DNA of 52,732 nucleotides from an uncultured Alphaproteobacteria bacterium (lineage in GTDB: Bacteria > Pseudomonadota > Alphaproteobacteria > Methylaequorales > Methylaequoraceae): contig CABZJY010000002.1 of the NCBI GenBank assembly GCA_902526175.1, positions 1 to 52,732 on the forward strand, read 5' to 3'. The stretch's first letter is position 1, and every line of letters begins with the position of its first letter. The notes below the pieces were generated by a model, which saw only the letters and a list, made by a program, of their open reading frames with translations, was not told the DNA's origin and searched no databases. A program made the position numbers and the translations under genes. Below, in pieces: positions 21,843 to 29,556 of the stretch.

Positions 21843-22847
21843 CTATTGCTTTTTTAAATTTTCTAGAAATTGTTCCTCACTAATTAAACCTCGAGCCCTT
21901 AAGCTTTCAAGTTCTTGCCTGCTAACTGAACTTTTGGGAGTACTTTTTTGAGGAGTATTGTTTTGATAAGACTGTTGTTGATACTGAGGATACTGATACT
22001 GAGGCGGGTATTGGTATTGAGGGGGATATTGGTACTGAGGGGAATATTGATTTTGTGGTCTTTGTCTTAATTCTCTTCTTAACTGTTCGACTTCAGCCCT
22101 CAAGCCTTGAACCTCAATATTATTAGTCCTTGCAATCAATCTCTCTTTTTTTGTTGTTTCACCCCTTGGTTGTAAGGCCTTAATTGTAAAAACTAACCAA
22201 TCCATTCTATTCTTTGCAATCTTTGGTTTATAGACTCCAGAATTTGGCGGTGTAGCAAGAATCCAGTCATTTTGAAATGTATGATTTCTAGATCCAGGAG
22301 CATAAGGATTCGCATTATAATCCACATTAATTCTGCTAATCATAGGATCATCAGACATATGACCTTTTTTCATAATTGAACCAAAAATAATATTTAAATT
22401 ATTGTTACTGAAAAAAACTCTGCCTGACGTTATATAATTTTTACTAACATTAAAAACACCTTCTTCTCTTGGATCTTTGTACCAGTCCTCAATTGAAAAA
22501 ACTATGTCTTCATTTGGTTGTGCTTTTTTCAATGCATTACTAATTGTAGTAGCAAGTACCACTCTTTTTTTGTTGTTCAATAATGGAAATGTGGTGTCAG
22601 ACCTTTTTAATAATACCAAATGAAGAGCTCCTTCAATTCGAGCAATATTAACGTTTACAGGATGTTGATTAGGTTTTGCATTAGGATCCTGCTTTACAAT
22701 TTGAACTATTTCTGCATCACTTCTATAAAATGTTTTTCCACTAGATAGTAAGTCTTGTATTTGATCTACAGCTCCGCTACAACCTATGATTGCAAAAGTA
22801 AAAACTATTAATAAAGATTTTCTGAATACACAAATCATAAGATTCAT
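21843..22847 (-). CDS. Lipoprotein with QYQYPP repeats and SHOCT-like C-terminus
   Basis: The 334-residue product has a lipoprotein signal with lipobox FAIIGCSG (Cys23), followed by a globular domain of about 190 residues of unknown type (IARIEGALHLVLLKR, WYKDPREEGVFNV). Then come a short coiled-coil (LRAEVEQLRRELRQR), a proline/tyrosine/glutamine linker made of near-tandem QYQYPP units, and a SHOCT-like helical pair at the end (ELESLRARGLISEEQFLENLKKQ, quoted here in part as LRARGLISEEQFLENL). The architecture suggests a membrane-anchored protein that oligomerises through its tail. It lies downstream of the porin but behind the porin terminator. Function unknown. Confidence 0.8.
   Translation of the reverse strand: MNLMICVFRKSLLIVFTFAIIGCSGAVDQIQDLLSSGKTFYRSDAEIVQIVKQDPNAKPNQHPVNVNIARIEGALHLVLLKRSDTTFPLLNNKKRVVLATTISNALKKAQPNEDIVFSIEDWYKDPREEGVFNVSKNYITSGRVFFSNNNLNIIFGSIMKKGHMSDDPMISRINVDYNANPYAPGSRNHTFQNDWILATPPNSGVYKPKIAKNRMDWLVFTIKALQPRGETTKKERLIARTNNIEVQGLRAEVEQLRRELRQRPQNQYSPQYQYPPQYQYPPQYQYPQYQQQSYQNNTPQKSTPKSSVSRQELESLRARGLISEEQFLENLKKQ
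21978..22056. repeat. Short coding tandem repeat (about 21-base units)
   Basis: GGTATTGAGG/GGATATTGGTACTGAGG-type units recur three to four times and encode the QYQYPPQ linker of the lipoprotein. Repeat number could vary between strains. Confidence 0.75.
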
Positions 22848-22860
22848 AATAATAAAAATA

Positions 22861-22892
22861 AAAAAAAAGGGAAGATAAAAATCTTCCCTTTT
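22861..22892 (-). terminator. Intrinsic terminator of the porin gene
   Basis: A 12-base perfect stem (AAAAGGGAAGAT on the minus strand, pairing across a four-base loop) is followed by eight T on the minus strand. It lies about 25 bases after the porin stop and before the lipoprotein gene. Confidence 0.88.
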
Positions 22893-22918
22893 AAATAGCT
22901 TATTAAACTAAGAATATT

Positions 22919-24235
22919 TTACCAGAAGAAAAAAGCTCCAAGTGAAATAGTCTCAGCCTGCTGATTACCAGCTTGATGATAGTGTACAGCAGTGTGACCA
23001 TATTCAGCAATTAATCTAAAGTGATCATTTACATTGTGCCATATCATACCATTGTGGTGTGATTGCAGAATTACTGGATTAGTACTAGCGGCAATTTCTG
23101 CAGCATGAATAGATTTTCCAGCTCTCCAGTTACCTCCATAAGAGTAACCAACATTAGTACCACCACCTAGATCAACATTAATCTGACCATAAGCACCAGC
23201 ATAGTTAATTGGATTTAGGTAGGCATCGAAACCATCTGAGTAACCTAGACCCTTGCCGCCCATTCCATGGGAGAAGAATCCAGCACCGACGATAGATACA
23301 GGTCCATAACCAAGTGTAAGACCAGCACCACCACCAGCTATATCAACGCCTTCTTCATTTGATCTCATGCCAGGCGCATCAGTGTTTCCTGTTCCACCAG
23401 AAGAACCGGCTTGTAAACCGTTTCTAGTTTGATAAACTTGAGCTCCGGCAGTTGTGAACTCAGAGTACTGATAGTGACCATCAACCCAAATACCTGCATC
23501 AACTCCTCCAGCAGAGAAGCTAGCATCCATTAGGAATTGGAATGCAGGATAAGGTGATTCAAAATTCGTTGTATCACCATCGGCATCAGTTGGACCGTTA
23601 ACGGACACTCTGAAACCAATAGGACCAAGACCTGGTGTTGTCCATTGAATTTGCTCACCAAAGTTAGCATACAAATAACCAGCACCAATTCTACCTAATG
23701 TAGTATTTGTTGAGTCACCAGCAAGTGTACCCACACCAAACAATGTTTGATCTTTAACAATAGCATTTTGTTGGAATAGTCTTAAAGTTCTTCCAAAAAG
23801 AACTGTACCAAAGTCACCTGAAACTGAAAAACTAGTTTCACGGTTATTGATAAGACCGTTGTTATTCCATCCACCAGCAGTTGAACCACCATTTATGTGT
23901 GTATACAAACCTAATCTGGCTTCCATGTCTAAGCCACCAGTAGTTGGAGCTTTAAGAGTCATACCCCACACGTTTGGTAGTAAACCAACCTGAATGTTTG
24001 AAGATTGTTCACCTTCGTCAGTAATCGCTAGATCACCTTCTCTTGTACCAACTCCGTTTGGTGTTTCGAATTCACCAGAATCGTTGAAGGTATAAAATGC
24101 ATTTGCAGCACCATCAAAAGAAACTTCCCAACCTTCTTGACTCATTAGTAGAAGCTTTGATTTGGTTTCTTCAGGGGCCGAAAGTGCCATTGCAGCAGGA
24201 ATTGCTACAATTGCGAGTTTTTTTGAAAATTTCAT
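22919..24235 (-). CDS. Outer-membrane porin
   Basis: A 438-residue outer-membrane general porin. The N-terminus is a signal peptide (KKLAIVAIPAAMALSAP), the body is glycine-, asparagine- and aromatic-rich with beta-strand periodicity, and the last strand ends AFFFW as in trimeric porins. Phrases such as FGRTLRLFQ and QVGLLPNVWGMTLKAP fit the gram-negative porin superfamily of alphaproteobacteria. Codon use is richer in GC than the neighbours, as is common for highly expressed genes. GGAG six bases before the ATG is a strong ribosome binding site, and a perfect terminator follows. Tandem OmpR-like sequences lie upstream. Confidence 0.9.
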   Translation of the reverse strand: MKFSKKLAIVAIPAAMALSAPEETKSKLLLMSQEGWEVSFDGAANAFYTFNDSGEFETPNGVGTREGDLAITDEGEQSSNIQVGLLPNVWGMTLKAPTTGGLDMEARLGLYTHINGGSTAGGWNNNGLINNRETSFSVSGDFGTVLFGRTLRLFQQNAIVKDQTLFGVGTLAGDSTNTTLGRIGAGYLYANFGEQIQWTTPGLGPIGFRVSVNGPTDADGDTTNFESPYPAFQFLMDASFSAGGVDAGIWVDGHYQYSEFTTAGAQVYQTRNGLQAGSSGGTGNTDAPGMRSNEEGVDIAGGGAGLTLGYGPVSIVGAGFFSHGMGGKGLGYSDGFDAYLNPINYAGAYGQINVDLGGGTNVGYSYGGNWRAGKSIHAAEIAASTNPVILQSHHNGMIWHNVNDHFRLIAEYGHTAVHYHQAGNQQAETISLGAFFFW

Positions 24236-24319
24236 AAAACTCTCCTTCCCTATTATATTAAGTTATTAGTTCAGAATGGATAATATTACATATGAAGCCC
24301 TAACTACTAACTAATTGTT

Positions 24320-24362
24320 TAAAAGTTGTAAAAAATCACAAAAATGTTGCAAAAATACAACT
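24320..24362 (-). promoter_or_regulatory. Tandem OmpR-like sites upstream of porin
   Basis: On the minus strand two related elements, ATTTTTGCAAC and ATTTTTTACAAC, lie 21 bases apart, two helical turns, about 90-125 bases before the porin ATG. They resemble the T-rich/GnAAC half-site pattern of OmpR boxes at porin promoters. The identity of the regulator is inferred. Confidence 0.35.
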
Positions 24363-24364
24363 AT

Positions 24365-25105
24365 TTAAAATATTTTGTAAATGATTTTAACTTCAAATAC
24401 CAAAAATTTTTTTTTTGCAAACATATGCTGTGGTGGGAGAATACCCAAATCTCTGTTCTTACTTAAGAGTAAACGTGCAGATTCAGCAAGCCTTTTGGGT
24501 CTTTTTGTATTGATTTCGTATGACGTAATTTTTCCTAGATTATTAACTACTATTTTTGTATAAATCACTCCTTGTTCTTTTCTTTTTTTTGATTGTTTTG
24601 GGTAGCTATTAGAAGCCAATTTGTTCAATTTTTTTGAAAATTCAGTTAAATAATCAAATAATGCTTTGTCTTGTCTTATTTTTGCTTTTGAACTAATAGA
24701 CGGCGGAGAAACATTGGAAGGCTTTAAGTACTGATCTTTTTCAACAATATTTTTAGATTGTTCTTCAGAATTATCCAGTTGATCTTCTTCACTTTTATTT
24801 TCTTTATTCTTTATTTTACTCTTTAAGTTACTATCAAAATCTTGTTTCTTTTTATATTTTTTTTTACTAATCTTTTCTGGTTTTTCTAAATCAAATTTTT
24901 TTTCAATATATGGAACTTTTTTTAAAAACTTTTGATTATTTAATTTATTTACTAAAGTATTTTCTCTAAATGTTGCCAAATCTACTACGGTAATTTTCTC
25001 TATATCATTTTTATTTATAAAAAAAAAAATTACTACTAGTAAATGAATCAAAATAGAAGTAGATAACGAAAAAAAAAATCCTTTGTAATTACTAGTTATC
25101 ATCAA
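24365..25105 (-). CDS. TonB-like energy-transducing protein
   Basis: This 246-residue protein has an N-terminal transmembrane anchor (about residues 10-32) and a long, highly charged Lys/Glu/Ser periplasmic spacer rather than the usual Pro-rich one. A small C-terminal domain ends with GVIYTKIVVNNLGKITSYEI and FLVFEVKIIYKIF, like the beta strands of TonB. It should carry force from ExbB/ExbD to an outer-membrane receptor. It is the last gene of the ABC-ExbB-ExbD-ExbD-TonB operon (14-base overlap with the preceding exbD). No TonB-dependent receptor is in the window. The TonB call rests on topology and context more than on motif identity. Confidence 0.8.
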   Translation of the reverse strand: MMITSNYKGFFFSLSTSILIHLLVVIFFFINKNDIEKITVVDLATFRENTLVNKLNNQKFLKKVPYIEKKFDLEKPEKISKKKYKKKQDFDSNLKSKIKNKENKSEEDQLDNSEEQSKNIVEKDQYLKPSNVSPPSISSKAKIRQDKALFDYLTEFSKKLNKLASNSYPKQSKKRKEQGVIYTKIVVNNLGKITSYEINTKRPKRLAESARLLLSKNRDLGILPPQHMFAKKKFLVFEVKIIYKIF

Positions 25106-25493
25106 TTTTTACTGACCTTACAAAAACCTTATTAAATTTATTTTTTTTTAAAATTGAAAGAATTTCAGTGAAATTTTGAACTGGAAGGTTTTTATCAACC
25201 TCGAGAACTATCTTATATTCATCATTATAATTTTCAAATTTTGATTTAAGAAATTCATAATCAACTTCCTTATCTTCAAAAAAAATTTTATTGGAACTTT
25301 TGATTAATATTATAAATGTTTTAAAATCTTCATTTTTCTCGATTTTAGAATTTATCGACTGTGGTCTTTCAACATTAAAATTATTTTTTTTTTGGACTAC
25401 TCCAGTTAGCATGAAAAAAATAAGTAGTAAAAAAATAATATTTATCATTGGAATTAAGTTCAAATCCCTTTTAAATTTTCTACTTCTTTTCAT
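25092..25493 (-). CDS. ExbD/TolR-family protein, Asn in place of key Asp
   Basis: This 133-residue single-pass protein of the ExbD/TolR family has a basic start, the helix LIPMINIIFLLLIFFML at about residues 13-29 and a periplasmic domain of about 90 residues. The helix position that normally carries the proton-binding aspartate (Asp25 in E. coli ExbD) is Asn18 here. The paralogue just upstream keeps aspartate. It cannot relay protons by itself in the known way, so it is probably a structural or regulatory half of a mixed ExbD dimer. It overlaps both neighbouring genes by 4 and 14 bases. Confidence 0.9.
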   Translation of the reverse strand: MKRSRKFKRDLNLIPMINIIFLLLIFFMLTGVVQKKNNFNVERPQSINSKIEKNEDFKTFIILIKSSNKIFFEDKEVDYEFLKSKFENYNDEYKIVLEVDKNLPVQNFTEILSILKKNKFNKVFVRSVKIDDN

Positions 25494-25903
25494 TCAAGAG
25501 GACCTGAAAAACTTACTTCTGAAATACCAATTGATTTAACCATATCCATAGTAGTGATTAAATTTTGTAAAATTACGTCTTTTTCAGTAGTAATTAGAAG
25601 ACTAGAATATTTTTTTTTATCCCATTTCATTAACATATTTTTTTTCAATTCTTTTTCATTTTTGAAAGTAGATCCATCAAGCATAAAATATCCATTTTTT
25701 TGAATTTTTAAGTAAAGTACTACATTCGAATCACTATTCGATTCAGTTAATTTTTCTGGGGTAGAAAAATCTATGTTTTGGTTTTGATTGAAATTAGTAG
25801 CTAACATAAAGAAAATCAATAATAAAAAAATAATATCTATTAATGGAATTATATTTACCTTTTTTTTGACAGTTCTTTGATTTTTTTTAATTTTATTTTC
25901 CAC
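25490..25903 (-). CDS. exbD: ExbD-family proton-channel protein
   Basis: ExbD, with ExbB, forms the proton-driven motor for TonB at the inner membrane. The 137-residue protein has a cytoplasmic KKK segment, the helix IIPLIDIIFLLLIFFMLA with the essential Asp23, and a periplasmic domain (VVLYLKIQKNGYFMLDG). It is the first of two tandem ExbD genes and overlaps exbB by 11 bases and the second ExbD gene by 4. Confidence 0.92.
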   Translation of the reverse strand: MENKIKKNQRTVKKKVNIIPLIDIIFLLLIFFMLATNFNQNQNIDFSTPEKLTESNSDSNVVLYLKIQKNGYFMLDGSTFKNEKELKKNMLMKWDKKKYSSLLITTEKDVILQNLITTMDMVKSIGISEVSFSGPLE

Positions 25904-26531
25904 TTTTGTCTAAAACTAAATATAGATTTTGAACTGAGTTTTCTATATCAATAATTTTTTTTTCAAAGAAATGGTGTGCTACCATCGCAGGTATGGCAAC
26001 TACTAAACCAATTGCAGTTGTTAGCAGAGCTGTCCAAATTCCCCCTGCTAAAAGTGCAGGGTTTACAAGATCTCCTCCTAACTCCAACTGACTAAATGAA
26101 GAAATCATACCTATCACAGTCCCAAGTAATCCTATTAATGGGCTTACGTTTGCGATTATTTCTAAGGAAGGAATGAATGTTTCTATATGTTTTAATTTAG
26201 AATGAATAACGAAATCCTTCTGTTTATCTTTTTCAACTGCTGACATTTTATTGTTTTTGATTACATCAGCTAGAGAAAACAAAATATCAGATGATACATT
26301 ATTTATTATCTCGTTATTATTTTTTGTAAAGTCTTCGATACTTTGGATACTTGCGTTATATTTAAGTTTTTCTGAAATTGCATCAATTTTTTTTGAGTTA
26401 AAAATAAAAAATTGTGAAACTTTAAGTGAAATAATACTAAGTGAAGTAATTGATAATAATAGAAGAATTAAAAAAATTAGCCCTCCTTTATCATAATAGT
26501 CAATAAATAAATCATAGATAAAACTTAACAT
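25893..26531 (-). CDS. exbB: ExbB/TolQ/MotA-family proton channel subunit
   Basis: The inner-membrane stator-like subunit of 212 residues has one N-terminal helix (about 17-38), a cytoplasmic domain, and two helices near the end. These carry the pore motifs PLIGLLGTVIGMISSF and LLTTAIGLVVAIPAMV, whose threonines line the proton path. It starts on the last base of the ABC ATPase gene, which ties the motor to the importer operon. It is the only ExbB-type subunit in the window, serving two ExbD proteins. Confidence 0.93.
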   Translation of the reverse strand: MLSFIYDLFIDYYDKGGLIFLILLLLSITSLSIISLKVSQFFIFNSKKIDAISEKLKYNASIQSIEDFTKNNNEIINNVSSDILFSLADVIKNNKMSAVEKDKQKDFVIHSKLKHIETFIPSLEIIANVSPLIGLLGTVIGMISSFSQLELGGDLVNPALLAGGIWTALLTTAIGLVVAIPAMVAHHFFEKKIIDIENSVQNLYLVLDKSGK

Positions 26532-27292
26532 TACTTTATACCTTCAAGTATCTTAGGAAAGTCATTTAACAAATTATAATACTCTTTCTCTATTTCTTTA
26601 TTATCAATTTTTAGAATTGACTCCGAAGACTTAACTTTATAATCCATTAGAATACTCCCTGGCCTTTTAGTCATGAATAGAATCCTGTTACTTAATAAAA
26701 GTGCTTCTTTAACACTGTGTGTGATGAGAATAATAGTTGTAGGGTTTTTTTTCCAGTAATTTATTAATACTTTATAAAGTTCTTCAGCTGCAGGTTGATC
26801 AAGAGAAACAAAGGGTTCGTCCATAAGAAGAATTTCGGGATTATTTATAAATGCTCTAGCCATTGATGCCCTTCTTCGCATACCTCCAGATATAGTATTG
26901 GGATAAGCATTTAAAAAATCCTTCAATCCAAAATCTTTAAGTATATTTTCCACTCTGTTGTTAATATCATTATTATCTCTGCAGACTAATTTAACATTTT
27001 CAAAAACAGTTAACCAAGGCATTAATCTTGAAGTTTGAAAAATATATCCTAAGCAATTATTAGAACTAAGCATCGTATTATTAATCAGTATTTTTTGGTT
27101 ATCAGCCTCAATCAGGCCACCAATAATGTTCATAAGAGTTGTTTTGCCACAACCAGAGGGCCCTACTATTGAAATAAATTCTTTTGATTTTATTTTTATC
27201 TCAATATTTTTAAGTGCTTGAATTGAATTTGAAGATTGTTGATTATCATAAATTTTCTTTTTCACAGAAATAAAAATATCGCTCATCTCCAC
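26531..27292 (-). CDS. ABC transporter ATPase (nitrate/sulfonate/taurine type)
   Basis: This 253-residue ATPase has Walker A GPSGCGKTTL, the Q-loop YIFQTSRLMPWLTVFENV, the signature ISGGMRRRASMARAF, Walker B EILLMDEPF and the H-loop THS. The wording of the Q-loop (LMPWLTV) is typical of the SsuB/TauB/NrtD family. It works with the permease and binding protein just upstream and is joined to exbB by a one-base overlap. The substrate is unknown; sulfonate, taurine, nitrate, thiamine-precursor and other ligands occur in this family. Confidence 0.93.
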   Translation of the reverse strand: MEMSDIFISVKKKIYDNQQSSNSIQALKNIEIKIKSKEFISIVGPSGCGKTTLMNIIGGLIEADNQKILINNTMLSSNNCLGYIFQTSRLMPWLTVFENVKLVCRDNNDINNRVENILKDFGLKDFLNAYPNTISGGMRRRASMARAFINNPEILLMDEPFVSLDQPAAEELYKVLINYWKKNPTTIILITHSVKEALLLSNRILFMTKRPGSILMDYKVKSSESILKIDNKEIEKEYYNLLNDFPKILEGIK

Positions 27293-28032
27293 TCCGTTAA
27301 TCTATTTTCTACTGGTCTTACAAAAATAAATTCTATTAATAAAATTATTGCTACAAAGAAGAATGTGTAAGCTAGAATACCTGTAATATCAAAAAATTGA
27401 AAAAATCCAAATAGTTTGAAACCTACGCCTTCACTTCTCCCTAGAAGCTCAACTACTAACACAATTTTCCAAATTAAAGATAAACCCGATCTAGCAGAGG
27501 ACATTAAGTAAGGATATAATTGTGGTAAAATAACTTTAATTAATAATTTTTTTCCCTTTACGTCATAAAATTTAGCGACATCTAAATAATCTCTTTCAAA
27601 GGATCGAGCTCCCTCCCGCATTATTACCGCAACCATAGGAATTTTATTTAATGATACTGCAAGAATTGCTGCGCTTTCATTCAATCCAAACCAAACATAA
27701 CACAAAATAATAATAACCAAGGCAGGGACATTTAAGCCCAAAAGGAGCCAATCATCAAAAAATTCATTAAGATGTTTTTTTCTACCTAATATAATACCAA
27801 TAATAGTTCCTATGATCATTGCAATAAAAAAGGATATAAAAACTCTTCTTAATGTTACGAAAGTATGGTGAAAAAGTTCAGAGTTATTATATTCGGATCG
27901 TATTTTCTCAAAAACTTCAAAAGGCCCAGGTAAAAGAGAGGAATCAATTGAGTTACTAGCTAGAATCCAAAGTAAAAAAAAAATAACAAAGGAAGATATT
28001 CTAATCAACGAATTTGATAAGCTTGTAAACAT
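27283..28032 (-). CDS. ABC transporter permease (nitrate/sulfonate/taurine type)
   Basis: This 249-residue BPD-type inner-membrane permease has about six helices and the cytoplasmic coupling motif ARSFERDYLDVAKFYDVKGKK (EAA loop, quoted here in part), with LLIKVILPQLYPYLMS following it. LPGPFEVFEKI near the N-terminus is typical of SsuC/TauC/ThiX-like permeases. It overlaps the ATPase gene by 10 bases and follows the binding-protein gene by 3. Confidence 0.93.
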   Translation of the reverse strand: MFTSLSNSLIRISSFVIFFLLWILASNSIDSSLLPGPFEVFEKIRSEYNNSELFHHTFVTLRRVFISFFIAMIIGTIIGIILGRKKHLNEFFDDWLLLGLNVPALVIIILCYVWFGLNESAAILAVSLNKIPMVAVIMREGARSFERDYLDVAKFYDVKGKKLLIKVILPQLYPYLMSSARSGLSLIWKIVLVVELLGRSEGVGFKLFGFFQFFDITGILAYTFFFVAIILLIEFIFVRPVENRLTEWR

Positions 28033-28035
28033 TTT

Positions 28036-29007
28036 TTATTTTAGCCAAAATGTACCTTTGGTTAGAACTTTTGAATCACCCACAAGCTCCTCACCTCCAA
28101 TAAGAGCTAACAATGAGAATAGTTTTGATGCAGACTCAAAATTAAAGTTAGCTGATTCCTTTGGAATGCCCTCTCTATATATTTCTCTTAAATTTATGAA
28201 TACCTGTTCATTATCAATATTCATTGAGGGTTTTACTTTTTCCCATATTTCATCAGAAATCAACATAAGGTTTTTTGCTTCATTTGATGCCTTAACAAAA
28301 TTTGATAATAATTCTTCATTTTGTTTAGCCCAATCATCTCGAAACACCCAACCTATAACAGGTATATTACCATCAATACCTAATTCTTTAATTACATCTG
28401 ATACATTTATTACAGTGTTGAAATCTTTCGTTTTTAACCTCGCTTGATATGGCCAATATGTCAATATTGCATCAAAACTTCCTTGTTCAATTTTTTTATT
28501 AAGTAAAGGAGGAGCACCAAAAATTTGTTCACTCTCATTTCTGAGATCTTTTCCAAACAAATCTTTATAATATGCTCTAAAAATTAGCCAACTTTTATCA
28601 ATTGATCCTCCAGCAATACCAATTTTTTTTCCCTTAAGATCATTTATGTTATCAATATTAGAATTACTCGAGACCATCAAACCACCTGCTGCCATAGAGT
28701 GAGGTATAAAGGAAAACATCCTATTTTGCGATCTTTGCCTAGAAACCCAGAACCAATCAGTAACAATAAGATCGACGGATTTTCCTTGTAGAGCTACAGC
28801 CGCAGCATTTTTACTAGCAAGTTGAACTATTTCAACATTAACACCATGTTTTTTGTCTAAACCCATTGATTTGATCAAATCTAATTCCCAATTAACACTA
28901 CCGTATTGTAGAGAACCAACTTTTATTGTATTTGAAGATTCAAGATTTGAATAAAATAGAGAAATTAAAATAAAAGCAAATAATACAAATTTTTTCTTAA
29001 AGTACAT
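28036..29007 (-). CDS. Periplasmic substrate-binding protein, NMT1/SsuA-like
   Basis: This 323-residue binding protein has a signal peptide of about 24 residues, then IKVGSLQYGSVNWELDLIKSMGLD and GVNVEIVQLASKNAAAVALQGKSVD. This fold order is found in SsuA/TauA/NrtA/ThiY binding proteins. The stretch INDLKGKKIGIAGGSIDKSW is the family's hinge region. It is the first gene of a seven-gene operon that also encodes permease, ATPase, ExbB, two ExbD and TonB-like proteins. The ligand cannot be set from sequence. The TonB module suggests something that crosses the outer membrane through a gated receptor rather than a porin. Confidence 0.9.
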   Translation of the reverse strand: MYFKKKFVLFAFILISLFYSNLESSNTIKVGSLQYGSVNWELDLIKSMGLDKKHGVNVEIVQLASKNAAAVALQGKSVDLIVTDWFWVSRQRSQNRMFSFIPHSMAAGGLMVSSNSNIDNINDLKGKKIGIAGGSIDKSWLIFRAYYKDLFGKDLRNESEQIFGAPPLLNKKIEQGSFDAILTYWPYQARLKTKDFNTVINVSDVIKELGIDGNIPVIGWVFRDDWAKQNEELLSNFVKASNEAKNLMLISDEIWEKVKPSMNIDNEQVFINLREIYREGIPKESANFNFESASKLFSLLALIGGEELVGDSKVLTKGTFWLK

Positions 29008-29072
29008 TATTTCTAAACAAAATTAAAATATTTTTATACAATTAATTATATATAGTAAAAAATGAAGTGTAT

Positions 29073-29303
29073 ATGAATAAAAAAATTACTAAATTAAATC
29101 TAATAGGTTTGAAATGCCCTTTTCCGGTACTGAAAACAATGAAAAAATTGAAGGAAATTCCTAACAATCAATATCTGGAAGTCGTAACTGATGATTTTGA
29201 TGCCAGAAAAGATTTCCAAGAGTTAAATAATAATGGGAAGATTCTATTAATTGATTTAAAAAAAGATAATAAAAATCTTTTTTTCTTAATTAAAAAAGTC
29301 TAA
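29073..29303 (+). CDS. tusA: TusA-family sulfur carrier protein
   Basis: This 76-residue protein has the SirA/TusA signature LIGLKCPFPVLKTMKKL, in which the CPxP cysteine carries persulfide sulfur, followed by the small beta-alpha-beta-alpha fold (YLEVVTDDFDARKDF). It may feed sulfur to tRNA thiolation or other targets; which one is not visible. The ATG at 29073 is preferred to the GTG at 29067. It is divergent from the ABC operon and is followed by xseB after 10 bases. Confidence 0.87.
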   Translation: MNKKITKLNLIGLKCPFPVLKTMKKLKEIPNNQYLEVVTDDFDARKDFQELNNNGKILLIDLKKDNKNLFFLIKKV

Positions 29304-29313
29304 ATTCTTAATA

Positions 29314-29550
29314 ATGTCTACCAAATTATCAGATAAAGATATAAATGAATTATCGTTTGAAGAATCTTTCAAACATCTTGAAGAAATTATTACTAAGTTA
29401 GAAACTGGTGAGGCAAAACTTGAAGATTCAATCAACTTATATGAATTAGGGATTAAATTAAAAAATCATTGTGAAGAAAAATTAAAATCATCTGAATTAA
29501 GAATAAAGAAAGTTCTTAACGATAAAAATCTGGAAGAATTTGATGGATAA
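29314..29550 (+). CDS. xseB: Exodeoxyribonuclease VII small subunit
   Basis: XseB binds the large subunit XseA in a DNA-end processing nuclease. The 78-residue helical protein has the family pattern LSFEESFKHLEEIITKLETGE and LEDSINLYELGIKLKNHCE. It sits 6 bases before ispA, its usual partner in proteobacteria. xseA is not in the window. Confidence 0.95.
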   Translation: MSTKLSDKDINELSFEESFKHLEEIITKLETGEAKLEDSINLYELGIKLKNHCEEKLKSSELRIKKVLNDKNLEEFDG

Positions 29551-29556
29551 ATTCTT

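Noticed and set aside
28058-28447. A 129-codon open frame antisense to the binding-protein gene
   Set aside because: The opposite strand has a signal peptide and family motifs; this frame has neither.
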